This document shows, in pieces, positions 9,242-17,969 of a stretch of DNA of 64,000 nucleotides. The DNA is from Acidihalobacter aeolianus. Lineage in GTDB: Bacteria; Pseudomonadota; Gammaproteobacteria; DSM-5130; Acidihalobacteraceae. The position numbers and the translations under genes are program-made. Location of the stretch: positions 1,940,462 through 2,004,461 of the forward strand of contig NZ_CP017448.1 of assembly GCF_001753165.1 (NCBI RefSeq), read 5' to 3'. Within the stretch, counting starts at the first letter, position 1. Every line of letters starts with the position of its first letter. The notes below the pieces were generated by a model that had not been told where the DNA came from, did no database searches, and saw only the letters and a program-made list of their open reading frames with translations.

Positions 9242-10980
9242 CCGATGTTAAGGCTGAGAGCGAAGCTCTGGTCCTGAGCGGCGTACACAAGCATTTCGTT
9301 TCAGGTGGCCGGACAGTTGAAGCCCTGCGTGGAGTGGACCTGGTACTGCCACGAAGGAAAATCACTGGGCTCATTGGACCGGACGGAGCAGGCAAAACCA
9401 CACTGATGCGGCTGATCGCTGGTCTGCTGAAACCAGATGACGGCCAGATCACCGTGCTCGGTATCGATGCCGTGCGTGACCCGCTCTCGGTTCAGGCGCG
9501 AATCGGCTATATGCCACAACGGTTCGGCTTGTACGAAGATCTGACGGTCGCTGAAAACCTGGCGTTATACGCCGATCTGCAGGGTGTCACCCGCAATGAG
9601 CGATCCTCTCGTAACGAGGAACTTTTGGCGATGACTGGTTTGGGTCCCTTCATGCATCGGCTGGCGGGACACCTGTCCGGCGGCATGAAACAAAAACTGG
9701 GCTTGGCCTGCACATTATTACGCCCACCGCCGTTGTTGCTGCTCGATGAACCCACCGTCGGGGTTGATCCTGTCTCACGGCGCGAACTCTGGACCATCGT
9801 CTACCGGCTGATTGAAACGCACGGCATGAGCCTTCTACTATCCACGGCCTACCTCGACGAAGCGGAGCGTTGTGCCGAAGTTATCCTGCTACACGAAGGG
9901 AAGGTGCTTGGACAGGGTTCGCCAAAGAGCTTCAGCAGGCACCTTGAAGGACGCGTGTTTCGCGTGCGCCGCCAGCAAGGTAAACGTCGCCATCTACAAA
10001 TCGCGCTGCAACGCAACGAGAACGTGGTCGACGCAGTCATCGACCGCAACGGGGTGCGGACCATCCTTGCCGATGGAAAGACCCCACCATTCCTGCCAGA
10101 CTCTGATTGGCGTGCAATCCGACCTCGTTTCGAAGACGCCTTCATCGAGAGATTAAACCGCACAAAAACTGGCAACACCGCTCGGCCCATTCCCAAGCTG
10201 GACCATAGACGCGCTGCCAATGTGCCCGTGATCACCGTTTCCGGTCTCACGCGCCGCTTCGGCGCCTTCTATGCTGTACGTGGCATCGACTTTGAGGTGC
10301 AACGCGGCGAGATCTTTGGCTTGCTGGGTGCAAACGGTGCAGGTAAATCGACCACGTTCAGAATGCTCTGCGGCTTGCTGCCGCCAACGGACGGGCAGCT
10401 GTCCGTCGCGGGCGTGAATCTGCGGCGTGCTGCCTCTACCGCTCGAGCCCGCATTGGCTATATGGCCCAGCGTTTTTCGCTTTACGGCGACCTGAGCGTA
10501 CAGCAAAACCTCCTCTTTTTCGCCCGCAGTTACGGATTGCGTGGACAACGTCAACGAGCACGGATCGATTGGGCACTCCAGGATTTCAGACTGGAAGATT
10601 TCCAGCATGCAAACGGTCGCGAACTATCGCTGGGATACAAGCAACGACTCGCAATGGCCTGCGCACTGTTGCATGAGCCGGAAATCCTATTCCTGGACGA
10701 ACCCACCTCCGGCGTCGACCCGCTGGAACGACGGGCCTTCTGGGCGCGCATCAATGCACTCGCTGACAGCGGTGTAACAATTATGGTCACCACACACTTT
10801 ATGGACGAGGCAGAATATTGCGATCGCCTCGTTATCATGGCGCAAGGCGGCATTCTTATGTCTGGAACCCCACAGGCTATCCGCCAACGAGCAGTCACCC
10901 CGCAACATCCCAATCCCAGTATGGAAGACGCCTTTATCGCTCTGACGCAACCTGATTCTTCTGCGGTCTCCCATGCCTAA
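9232..10980 (+). CDS. ABC exporter ATPase with two fused nucleotide-binding domains (YbhF-like)
   Basis: A 582-residue cytoplasmic ATPase made of two complete ABC domains. Domain 1 (~10-240) has LIGPDGAGKTT, LSGGMKQKLGLA and LLLLDEPTVGVDP. Domain 2 (~330-560) has LLGANGAGKSTT, LSLGYKQRLAMA (a divergent signature) and ILFLDEPTSGVDP. This tandem layout is typical of YbhF, partner of the ABC-2 permeases YbhS and YbhR. It overlaps both neighbours, indicating coupled translation. E. coli YbhFSR exports drugs and cations; substrates here are unknown. Confidence 0.93.
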   Translation: MPVTDVKAESEALVLSGVHKHFVSGGRTVEALRGVDLVLPRRKITGLIGPDGAGKTTLMRLIAGLLKPDDGQITVLGIDAVRDPLSVQARIGYMPQRFGLYEDLTVAENLALYADLQGVTRNERSSRNEELLAMTGLGPFMHRLAGHLSGGMKQKLGLACTLLRPPPLLLLDEPTVGVDPVSRRELWTIVYRLIETHGMSLLLSTAYLDEAERCAEVILLHEGKVLGQGSPKSFSRHLEGRVFRVRRQQGKRRHLQIALQRNENVVDAVIDRNGVRTILADGKTPPFLPDSDWRAIRPRFEDAFIERLNRTKTGNTARPIPKLDHRRAANVPVITVSGLTRRFGAFYAVRGIDFEVQRGEIFGLLGANGAGKSTTFRMLCGLLPPTDGQLSVAGVNLRRAASTARARIGYMAQRFSLYGDLSVQQNLLFFARSYGLRGQRQRARIDWALQDFRLEDFQHANGRELSLGYKQRLAMACALLHEPEILFLDEPTSGVDPLERRAFWARINALADSGVTIMVTTHFMDEAEYCDRLVIMAQGGILMSGTPQAIRQRAVTPQHPNPSMEDAFIALTQPDSSAVSHA

Positions 10981-12112
10981 ATCACAGTCCGCTGCAGCCC
11001 GCCGAATGCATTTGCGCGGTTTGATTCGCAAGGAAAGTCTGCAAATCCTGCGCGATCCATCCAGCATCGCCATTGCCTTTCTAATGCCTGTGATCCTGCT
11101 GCTACTGTTCGGCTACGGTGTATCGCTCGATGCCAAGCATGTGCCTATCGGCTACATCGTGGAAACACCCACTCCTCAGACGGAAAGCTTGATTGGTGCC
11201 TTTCAGCACTCACAGTACTTCGAACCCGCGGCGTATAACGATATGCGGTCGGCAGAGCACGCTTTGATGAGCCATCGAATCGATGCGATTCTGCAACTGC
11301 AGAACGATTTCTCCTCGCGTCTATTGGCTGACCGGCCGGTGCCGGTGCAATTGATCGTGAATGGCGTCGATGCCAATAAGGCTCGTATCGTGGAAGGTTA
11401 CGTGGGCAGTACCGTACAGGACTGGCTGACGCGCGAACGCACACGTCGTGCGCTGCCGGCCGGGTTGCCAGTGGAAGTAGCCCCACGCGTCTGGTTCAAT
11501 TCCGAATTGCGCAGCCGTGATTATCTGGTACCCGGGTTGGTGGCCGTGATCATGACCCTAATTGGCGCACTACTGACCGCCTTGGTCATGGCTCGAGAGT
11601 GGGAACGCGGCACGCTCGAGGCGTTGATGGTGACGCCAGTAGCCCTGCGCGAAATCCTGCTCGGCAAGCTGCTGCCCTACTTCGTGCTCGGCATGGGCGG
11701 CATGATGGTTTCCCTGGTCATGGCGCTGTGGCTCTTCGACGTTCCGCTACGAGGCAGCCTGCTGGTGCTCATTCTCAGTTCCGCACTGTTTCTGCTGGCC
11801 GCCCTGGGCATGGGTCTGCTGATCTCGGTGATCGCCCGTAACCAGTTCGTCGCTGCCCTAATCGCCATCATCACCACCTTCCTGCCGGCATTCCTACTGT
11901 CGGGTTTTATATTTGACATCAACAGCATGCCGACGTGGTTGCAATGGATCACCCATATTGTCGCGGCGCGTTACTTCGTAGCCATTTTGCAGACTGTATT
12001 CCTGGCCGGCGATAACTGGTCGACGATTCTGCCCAACGCAGCAGCTCTCGCGCTGATGGCAACCTTCTTCATTGGTGTCAGTCGCCTACGCATGAGCAAG
12101 CGACTGGAATGA
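10973..12112 (+). CDS. ABC-2 type permease, first subunit (YbhS-like)
   Basis: A 379-residue inner-membrane permease. One N-terminal helix (IAIAFLMPVILLLLFGYGVSL) is followed by a large periplasmic domain (~50-170) and five C-terminal helices beginning at YLVPGLVAVIMTLIGALLTALVMA. The cytoplasmic EWERGTLEALMVTPV segment is the conserved ABC-2 coupling motif. It overlaps the ATPase gene by 8 bp and the next permease by 4 bp (ATGA). Confidence 0.92.
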   Translation: MPKSQSAAARRMHLRGLIRKESLQILRDPSSIAIAFLMPVILLLLFGYGVSLDAKHVPIGYIVETPTPQTESLIGAFQHSQYFEPAAYNDMRSAEHALMSHRIDAILQLQNDFSSRLLADRPVPVQLIVNGVDANKARIVEGYVGSTVQDWLTRERTRRALPAGLPVEVAPRVWFNSELRSRDYLVPGLVAVIMTLIGALLTALVMAREWERGTLEALMVTPVALREILLGKLLPYFVLGMGGMMVSLVMALWLFDVPLRGSLLVLILSSALFLLAALGMGLLISVIARNQFVAALIAIITTFLPAFLLSGFIFDINSMPTWLQWITHIVAARYFVAILQTVFLAGDNWSTILPNAAALALMATFFIGVSRLRMSKRLE

Positions 12113-13224
12113 ACATGTGGCACCGCATTATCGCTTTGGTCATTAAGGAATTCCTCGCACTCTTGAGAGATCCGCGCGAGCGCCTATTGATCATCGTGCC
12201 CCCCATCGTGCAACTGGTCGTTTTTAGCTATGCCGCGAGCTTCGATCTTAATCACGTTAAATTGGCTGTTTACGATCGTGACGGCGGGCAGGCAGCACAC
12301 GCTCTAATCGCCAGATTCACCGGTTCCAGGCATTTTCAGCTTGTGGCCAGCGTAACGGACCCCGCCAGCGCGGAGCGACTTATTGATGCGAAACGGGCTC
12401 TGCTGGTGCTCGAGATCGGCCCAGAATTCTCCTCACATCTGCTAAGCGGACGCACTGCCACCGTACAGGTTTTGATTGATGGTAGAAATTCGAATACCGC
12501 CTTGATCGCACTCAACTATGCCCGCAGGATCGTGCAGGACTTCAACCGTGACTGGTTACATGACAATACCGACGCCAAGTTGCCTTTGCGGCTAGAGACG
12601 CGTGCCTGGTTCAATCCCAACCTGGAAAGCCGATGGTTCATCGTGCCTGGTATCGTCGGCTTGCTGATGATGGTAGTGGTGATGATGGTCACTGCCTTGT
12701 CCGTCGCACGCGAACGCGAGCAAGGGACTTTCGACCAACTACTCGTGACTCCAATGCGTCCGGTGGAGATTCTGATCGGTAAAGCCATACCTGGTATGTT
12801 GATAGGCCTGTTAGAGGCCACCCTGATCGTCATCATCGCGGTGGCGTGGTTCCATGTACCGCTGCGCGGACATCTGATCACACTCTATACCGGTATCTTC
12901 CTGTTCCTGCTGTCTGCAAGCGGTGTTGGGCTGATGATTTCATCGCTCGCCACCACCCTGCAGCAGGCTCTGCTCGGTGCCTTCCTGTTCCTGGTGCCGG
13001 GCGTGATCCTCTCCGGCTTCGCCACACCGATCGCCAACATGCCCGCTGCGGTGCAGTACATCACCCTGATCGATCCGTTACGTTATTTCATGGTTGTGCT
13101 GCGGGGGGTATTTCTGGAGGGGGCGAGTTTCGCCCAGCTGTGGAGTCAGTTCTGGCCGATGACGCTGATCGGCATCGGATGTCTAGCCGGCGCCGGATGG
13201 CTGTTCCGCCACCGCACGACCTGA
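12109..13224 (+). CDS. ABC-2 type permease, second subunit (YbhR-like)
   Basis: A 371-residue paralogue of the preceding permease with the same topology: N-terminal helix, periplasmic domain containing NSNTALIALNYARRIV, and C-terminal membrane block starting WFIVPGIVGLLMMVVVMMVTALSVA. The coupling motif REREQGTFDQLLVTPM is present. The two permeases likely form a heterodimer. The gene ends six bases before the convergent HDOD-GGDEF gene. Confidence 0.92.
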   Translation: MNMWHRIIALVIKEFLALLRDPRERLLIIVPPIVQLVVFSYAASFDLNHVKLAVYDRDGGQAAHALIARFTGSRHFQLVASVTDPASAERLIDAKRALLVLEIGPEFSSHLLSGRTATVQVLIDGRNSNTALIALNYARRIVQDFNRDWLHDNTDAKLPLRLETRAWFNPNLESRWFIVPGIVGLLMMVVVMMVTALSVAREREQGTFDQLLVTPMRPVEILIGKAIPGMLIGLLEATLIVIIAVAWFHVPLRGHLITLYTGIFLFLLSASGVGLMISSLATTLQQALLGAFLFLVPGVILSGFATPIANMPAAVQYITLIDPLRYFMVVLRGVFLEGASFAQLWSQFWPMTLIGIGCLAGAGWLFRHRTT

Positions 13225-13230
13225 ACGGCG

Positions 13231-14751
13231 TCAACTAGACGAACGATGATAGATCACAGTGCGATTGCGTCCCTCGCGCTTGGCCGCGTACAGCGCACGA
13301 TCCGCGGCGCGAATCAACTCTTCCGGGGAATTGCACTCCACGTGTTCGAGACTACCCGGGAATGTGGCAAGACCGATCGACGCCGTGATGCTGATTTCGA
13401 CGTCGTCCATCCGTAGTACATCGGAAGCGATTGCTTTGCGCAGCCTTTCCAGCAATTCATAGGCCTTGTCCTGGCTCGTACCAGGGAACACCAGCACAAA
13501 CTCCTCGCCGCCGTAGCGCGCTGCGATATCGGCCTGACGGACCTTCTCTTGGAGCAACCGCGAGACATCAATCAACACGCGGTCACCGACCTGATGCCCA
13601 TAGGTGTCGTTGATCCGCTTGAAGTGATCGAGATCGATGAAACCCAGTGAGAGCGGCCATCCACCCGCAATTGCAGAATGGAACTCCTGTTCCAGCATCT
13701 GCCCCAGCCGCGCGCGGTTGAGCAGACCGGTGAGCGGGTCGATGTATGAGCGCTCCTCGAGTTGCCGGTTACGCGATTCGAGCATCACGTTGCGTTGCTT
13801 GTATTCCGACATTTCCTGCAGCGCTCGCAGGTTGCGCAGCATGAGCACCTCGCGGGCCTCGTCGATCAAACCCACAGCACGATCGGAATCGATCACCAGA
13901 TCAACCTCAAACAACTCAGCGTAATGCGGCAGCGATTCTTCCATACGCTGCAGGATCGCATCGCATGTCTCGGCATCAACACCGAACAGCAAACTCGTCT
14001 GTTCAGCGAAACGCGCACTCAGCACATCGCTGCACTCCGGATGAATCCAGCGGTCGGCTAATAGGCCAGAGAGATAGACACAACGTAATGTCTCGGACAC
14101 CTGCTCGACGTTTTCAGTGGATATGCCGTGGCTTGTAGCAACCGCTTTGCACGCGCATTCTGGCAGTCGCCAGTTCTCAAGCAAGGCAGCACCAACTGCT
14201 GCATGATCGAAACCGAAACGACCGCGTTCCGCCAGTACCAGCGCCGCATGGTCCGAGGCTTCAGCCAGAATCTCGGTGTAATCTTCGGGGTAAGCCTTTT
14301 CCAACACCAGCATGCCGATGTCCTGCAACAGCGCACCCATGAAACATTTGGCCGCATCTTGGAAACCGAGTTGCTCGGCAAGCATGCGTGCACCCACGGC
14401 AGCGAGCAGCGAACGTCGCCAGTATGCTTGTTTGTCCAAGGGACCGGCATCGTGCTTTGGCGCCAACGAGAAGGATAGCGCCAGGGTCAAGGCGGCATTG
14501 AAACCAAGAACACTGATCGCCTGCCGGAGGTTATCGACCTGACGGCGCATGGCATAGAGAGGTGAATTCGCGGACTTGAGCAGCTTGGCGCTGAGTGCGG
14601 GATCGTTCGCCACGACGTCGGTAATCTCGCCGACACCAGCATAGGGGTCCTCTCCTAGTTCGATCACGCGCAAGGCCACAGCCGGCAAGGTCGGCAGCTT
14701 GTTCACCTGCTCTAACAGCCCTTTCAATTCGGGCGCAATGTCCTGATCCAT
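13231..14751 (-). CDS. HDOD domain - GGDEF diguanylate cyclase
   Basis: A 506-residue signalling protein without obvious membrane helices. Residues ~10-210 are an HDOD domain (LPTLPAVALRVIELGEDP, SAKLLKSANSPLY, FMGALLQDIGMLVLEK). A helical linker (~290-325, probably coiled coil) leads to a GGDEF domain (~335-500) with the intact active-site motif GGEEF (RYGGEEFVLVF). A cyclase making c-di-GMP is expected. An RxxD inhibitory site is not clear. Transcribed alone, convergent to the ABC exporter. A second HDOD protein lies at 47 kb. Confidence 0.9.
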   Translation of the reverse strand: MDQDIAPELKGLLEQVNKLPTLPAVALRVIELGEDPYAGVGEITDVVANDPALSAKLLKSANSPLYAMRRQVDNLRQAISVLGFNAALTLALSFSLAPKHDAGPLDKQAYWRRSLLAAVGARMLAEQLGFQDAAKCFMGALLQDIGMLVLEKAYPEDYTEILAEASDHAALVLAERGRFGFDHAAVGAALLENWRLPECACKAVATSHGISTENVEQVSETLRCVYLSGLLADRWIHPECSDVLSARFAEQTSLLFGVDAETCDAILQRMEESLPHYAELFEVDLVIDSDRAVGLIDEAREVLMLRNLRALQEMSEYKQRNVMLESRNRQLEERSYIDPLTGLLNRARLGQMLEQEFHSAIAGGWPLSLGFIDLDHFKRINDTYGHQVGDRVLIDVSRLLQEKVRQADIAARYGGEEFVLVFPGTSQDKAYELLERLRKAIASDVLRMDDVEISITASIGLATFPGSLEHVECNSPEELIRAADRALYAAKREGRNRTVIYHRSSS

Positions 14752-15029
14752 GCCGTTACTTGTCTTTGGTTATCGCTGAACCGTGATCCGGACAAACCGT
14801 GTTAACACCCTGCTATGGCGAACACAATCGGCATCTTGAGTGGCCGGTCACTCTGCGTCCCACCCATTAGGTCAGGACGCCCCCCTTATTTATCCGTCAT
14901 ATAGGGTAGGAGTTTAACGAGAATTGGAAGCTCGCGCTAATCCGTTTTCCGGGAATCAGACATTCGGTTATCTGCAACAGGCGGTGAAGCAACGCCGCGT
15001 ACCTAAACAGCGAAGTGCGACCACAAAGA

Positions 15030-15542
15030 TCAGCGATTGCTGATGTAGGCAAAACCCTGCATCTGCTTCTTGGTCAGTTGGAGAATACCAGCTGGAACGA
15101 TCTTCATATAGGGATAAATATCGTCTGCCTTGACGTGCAGGCTGTACATGGAATTGTGGCAGACCCTGAATTGGACGCCCAGGTCCTGCAAGGCCTGGAA
15201 CTGTGCGCTGTAGCTGCTGTATTTCTGTTTCCATTGATCGGCGGTGAGCACCGCACGGCCATACAATACGATCTGAATTTCGTACCGGTAGTGCTTGCCC
15301 CTAAGATAACGCACTGTGGCAATCGTATTGATCAGCGTTTCCTTGAGCTGATTACCGGGATCGGCGACCCCAAAGACGATCTTGACCGGCTGATGATGCT
15401 TGAAGAAGCCGCCATAATTAAGATCAGGTGTTACTGGCACAGCCTCAATTCCAGGAATGGAGGGCAAATTATCAGCCTGTGCAACAACACCAGCTGCCAG
15501 CATCACAAGCCCCAACAAGCCCGCGTGGAATAACCGCTTCAT
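15030..15542 (-). CDS. Exported DsrE-like protein
   Basis: A 170-residue protein with a Sec signal peptide (MKRLFHAGLLGLVMLAAGVVAQA, cleavage near residue 23). The mature part has the DsrE/DsrF-like pattern: KIVFGVADPG, a long helix, YEIQIVLYGRAVL, and a cysteine in FRVCHNSMYSLHV, ending VPAGILQLTKKQMQGFAYI. The ATG at 15542 was chosen because GGAGAAG lies seven bases before it; a more upstream ATG lacks a Shine-Dalgarno. Periplasmic DsrE-like proteins are frequent in sulfur-oxidising bacteria, where a role in sulfur handling has been suggested; function here is inferred only. Confidence 0.8.
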   Translation of the reverse strand: MKRLFHAGLLGLVMLAAGVVAQADNLPSIPGIEAVPVTPDLNYGGFFKHHQPVKIVFGVADPGNQLKETLINTIATVRYLRGKHYRYEIQIVLYGRAVLTADQWKQKYSSYSAQFQALQDLGVQFRVCHNSMYSLHVKADDIYPYMKIVPAGILQLTKKQMQGFAYISNR

Positions 15543-15775
15543 AATCTTCTCCATCTGTGGTGTAAGCCGGCCGTTCGCCGAAACCGGCAACGGTTAGACG
15601 CATACCGGGCGAGCTTATTCCAGACCAATATCCATGCACCCGATAACACACACACCCGTCATTTTGCCCAACCTCGGTGCACGCACGATGTCTATGGGGC
15701 TGATGCAAACCATGGTTAGTGCTGGCGTGTATATTGCTTTTGGCGGGTACACACTCGCAAGCCAAGGAATGTTCC

Positions 15776-16834
15776 ATGAACATTGCCGTCATTGGTGCCA
15801 CGGGACTGACTGGCCATCAGGTGGTGGTGCAGCTCATCCTCAAAGGCCTGGTCGGACCGATGGACCGCCTGCAGTTGATCGGCCGACCCTCCGCTGAAGC
15901 ACGCTTAAGAGGCCTGGTCGCAGACGTACGCGATGCCTTTTTCGAAGCAGCCCCGGAACTGGATATCACGCTGTCGGCAGATGAGATCGCAGCTGAAGTC
16001 ATCGTTTTCGCTGCTGGCGTCACCATCCCCACAGATCATCGCAGGCCACTGACGCGAGATGCCTTGGCAGAGGCCAACCGTCCGTTGTTTGAACAATACG
16101 CAGAAGCCATCGCCAGAAATGGTCATGGTCACGAGCTGGTCATCATGGTCAGCAATCCGGTAGAACTGGGTGTCGCGGTCTTTGCACGCCACCTCGGTAG
16201 GGAGCGCGTCTTCGGCATGGGGGCCTATCAGGACACGCTGCGTTTTCGCCGCGAAATCGCGGGCGAGCTGGGACTCGCACGCCAGCGTGTGGAGGCCTAC
16301 ATGCTCGGAGAGCACGGCAGCGGCCTGGTTCCCGCCTGGTCCGCACTGCGCCTGCACGGATTCGATCAGGAGGAAACTGCCCAGCTACGTCGCCGTTTGC
16401 GCAAAGGACTGTGCTCTGCGGACTATCCCCATGCCCTAGAGGCGGAAACAGGGGCGGTACGCGAACTCATCGTGAACGATGATCTCGCAGGTGCGTTCAA
16501 TCGTGTTGCAACGATGAGCGCCGACCTGCGCGTGGGCCTTGCACCTTTCGCGACCCACTACTCCGGCGCGAAAACTGCCGTCGCAACGGCGAATGCCACT
16601 GTTGACATGTTGCGCGTGGTGCTTTCCGGTCATCAGACCGTCATGGCCGCGCAAGTCGCGCTGCAAGGCGAATGGCTGGGTCTGGACACGGTTCTTGGCG
16701 TCCCGGTTCAGGTCGGACATCAAGGCTGGCGACAGGTGAGTCCACTAGCGCTCGATGAAGACGAGCTATCGCGTCTACGCCAAGTCGGTGAAGAGGTGTC
16801 CGTCAAACTTCGGGAATGGGAGCGAGCCGCATGA
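15776..16834 (+). CDS. Lactate/malate dehydrogenase-like NAD-dependent dehydrogenase
   Basis: A 352-residue LDH/MDH-fold enzyme. It has an NAD-binding loop GATGLTG, a segment VSNPVELGVAVFA equivalent to the usual NPVD, the substrate-binding arginine in DTLRFRR, and the catalytic histidine in LGEHGSG. The substrate-specificity loop (AAGVTIPTDHRRPLTRDAL) is longer than in textbook LDH or MDH, so lactate versus malate cannot be assigned. The ATG at 15776 follows AAGGA; an earlier in-frame ATG would add 19 residues without a better site. The stop overlaps the next start (ATGA). Confidence 0.78.
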   Translation: MNIAVIGATGLTGHQVVVQLILKGLVGPMDRLQLIGRPSAEARLRGLVADVRDAFFEAAPELDITLSADEIAAEVIVFAAGVTIPTDHRRPLTRDALAEANRPLFEQYAEAIARNGHGHELVIMVSNPVELGVAVFARHLGRERVFGMGAYQDTLRFRREIAGELGLARQRVEAYMLGEHGSGLVPAWSALRLHGFDQEETAQLRRRLRKGLCSADYPHALEAETGAVRELIVNDDLAGAFNRVATMSADLRVGLAPFATHYSGAKTAVATANATVDMLRVVLSGHQTVMAAQVALQGEWLGLDTVLGVPVQVGHQGWRQVSPLALDEDELSRLRQVGEEVSVKLREWERAA

Positions 16835-17283
16835 GCAATACCCTGCGTTGGGTCTTGCGCACCCGGGTGGAAGACCGCAGCGGCGTACTGGCCCGCATCA
16901 GTGCCGTTTGCGCCTATTGGGCGGTATCCCTGAATCTGGTGCAGAACAGCGAAACCGAACGCCCCGGCGAAGTGGCCATACTGCTGGGATTCAGCGCCAC
17001 GGAACGCAAGGCGCAGTTGCTGCTGCGGCATGTGGCGCGCCTGGATTCGGTACGCCAGATATCGCTGCTGCGCCACGACGAGCCCACGCTGCGCGCCGTC
17101 GCCACGGTGCAGCTGGCCGGCGGGGCGCGCCCGCGCTGTCCGGGCAATGTCGACATACACCCGCTCGACGGCAAGAGCGGCTATCTGCTGATCGGCCCCT
17201 TGCACGGCGTCGAGGAATGTCTGAGCGAGCTACGTCGCAGCGGCCTGCTGCACAACGCGGGACGCGCGCTGGTAGCGCTCTAA
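16831..17283 (+). CDS. ACT-domain-like small protein
   Basis: A 150-residue protein beginning RWVLRTRVEDRSGVLARISAVCA, the strand-helix opening of an ACT regulatory domain as in the acetolactate synthase small subunit, followed by a second half resembling another beta-alpha-beta repeat. It would bind a small ligand such as an amino acid. The start overlaps the stop of the LDH/MDH-like gene by four bases, so it may be its regulatory partner; no catalytic motif is visible. It ends convergent with tsaB, the stop codons overlapping. Confidence 0.65.
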   Translation: MSNTLRWVLRTRVEDRSGVLARISAVCAYWAVSLNLVQNSETERPGEVAILLGFSATERKAQLLLRHVARLDSVRQISLLRHDEPTLRAVATVQLAGGARPRCPGNVDIHPLDGKSGYLLIGPLHGVEECLSELRRSGLLHNAGRALVAL

Positions 17284-17969
17284 CGGGTCTCGCCGCGCTC
17301 GGCCGACGTCTGCGCGACGCGATTGCGCAGGTACACGGGCTGCGCCTCTTCGGCCGGTACCGCCAGTCCCGCCGCGTAATCGCGGGCGGCGAGCGGCAGC
17401 GCGTAGCGCGCGCGCGGCAGCGACTCGCAGTCAAGCACGTTCACGTTGCCCAACCCCGCGAGCACATCGGCATAGGCTGAGAATCCCGGCCCAGCCCCGA
17501 CCCAATCGCCTGCGTCCGGCGTCTGCGCCTCGGCGGGCGGCAGTACCGCTTCGTCGCCTGCGGCCGTGGCCAGCCCCTGGCCATCGCGGCGGAACGCCCC
17601 CCAGTACAGCTCGCCCATGCGCGCGTCGAGCGCCGCGATCACCGCCTCGTGGCTGGCCTCGATCCACGGCTGGGCGAGCATGGCGAGGGTCGAAATCCGC
17701 ACCACCGGCAGATCGGCCGAAAAGGCGAGCCCCTGGACCACGCCCGCCGCGATGCGCAGGCCGGTGAATCCCCCGGGGCCGCGCCCGAGCACCAGCGCGT
17801 CCAGATCGCCCAGGGCAATGCCCCCTTCGGCGAGCAGTTCGGCGACCATTGGCAAAACCAGCCGGGTATGCTCGCGCGGGGCAACGTGATGCCGTTCCAG
17901 TATTTCTTCATCGAGCGCAAGCGCCACCGAACAGGCGGCGGTCGACGTATCCACGGCCAGCAGCCTCAC
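17280..17969 (-). CDS. tsaB: tRNA threonylcarbamoyladenosine biosynthesis protein TsaB
   Basis: A 229-residue ASKHA-fold protein (E. coli TsaB is 231). It has the N-terminal phosphate-binding strand LLAVDTSTAACSVAL and the segment LVLGRGPGGFTGLRIAAGVVQGLA. With TsaC, TsaD and TsaE it makes the t6A modification at position 37 of ANN-decoding tRNAs. The GTG start at 17969 overlaps the TGA of dinG (GTGA), which is why the longer upstream frame was rejected. Last gene of the mrcB-lipoprotein-dinG-tsaB unit. Confidence 0.93.
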   Translation of the reverse strand: MRLLAVDTSTAACSVALALDEEILERHHVAPREHTRLVLPMVAELLAEGGIALGDLDALVLGRGPGGFTGLRIAAGVVQGLAFSADLPVVRISTLAMLAQPWIEASHEAVIAALDARMGELYWGAFRRDGQGLATAAGDEAVLPPAEAQTPDAGDWVGAGPGFSAYADVLAGLGNVNVLDCESLPRARYALPLAARDYAAGLAVPAEEAQPVYLRNRVAQTSAERGETR

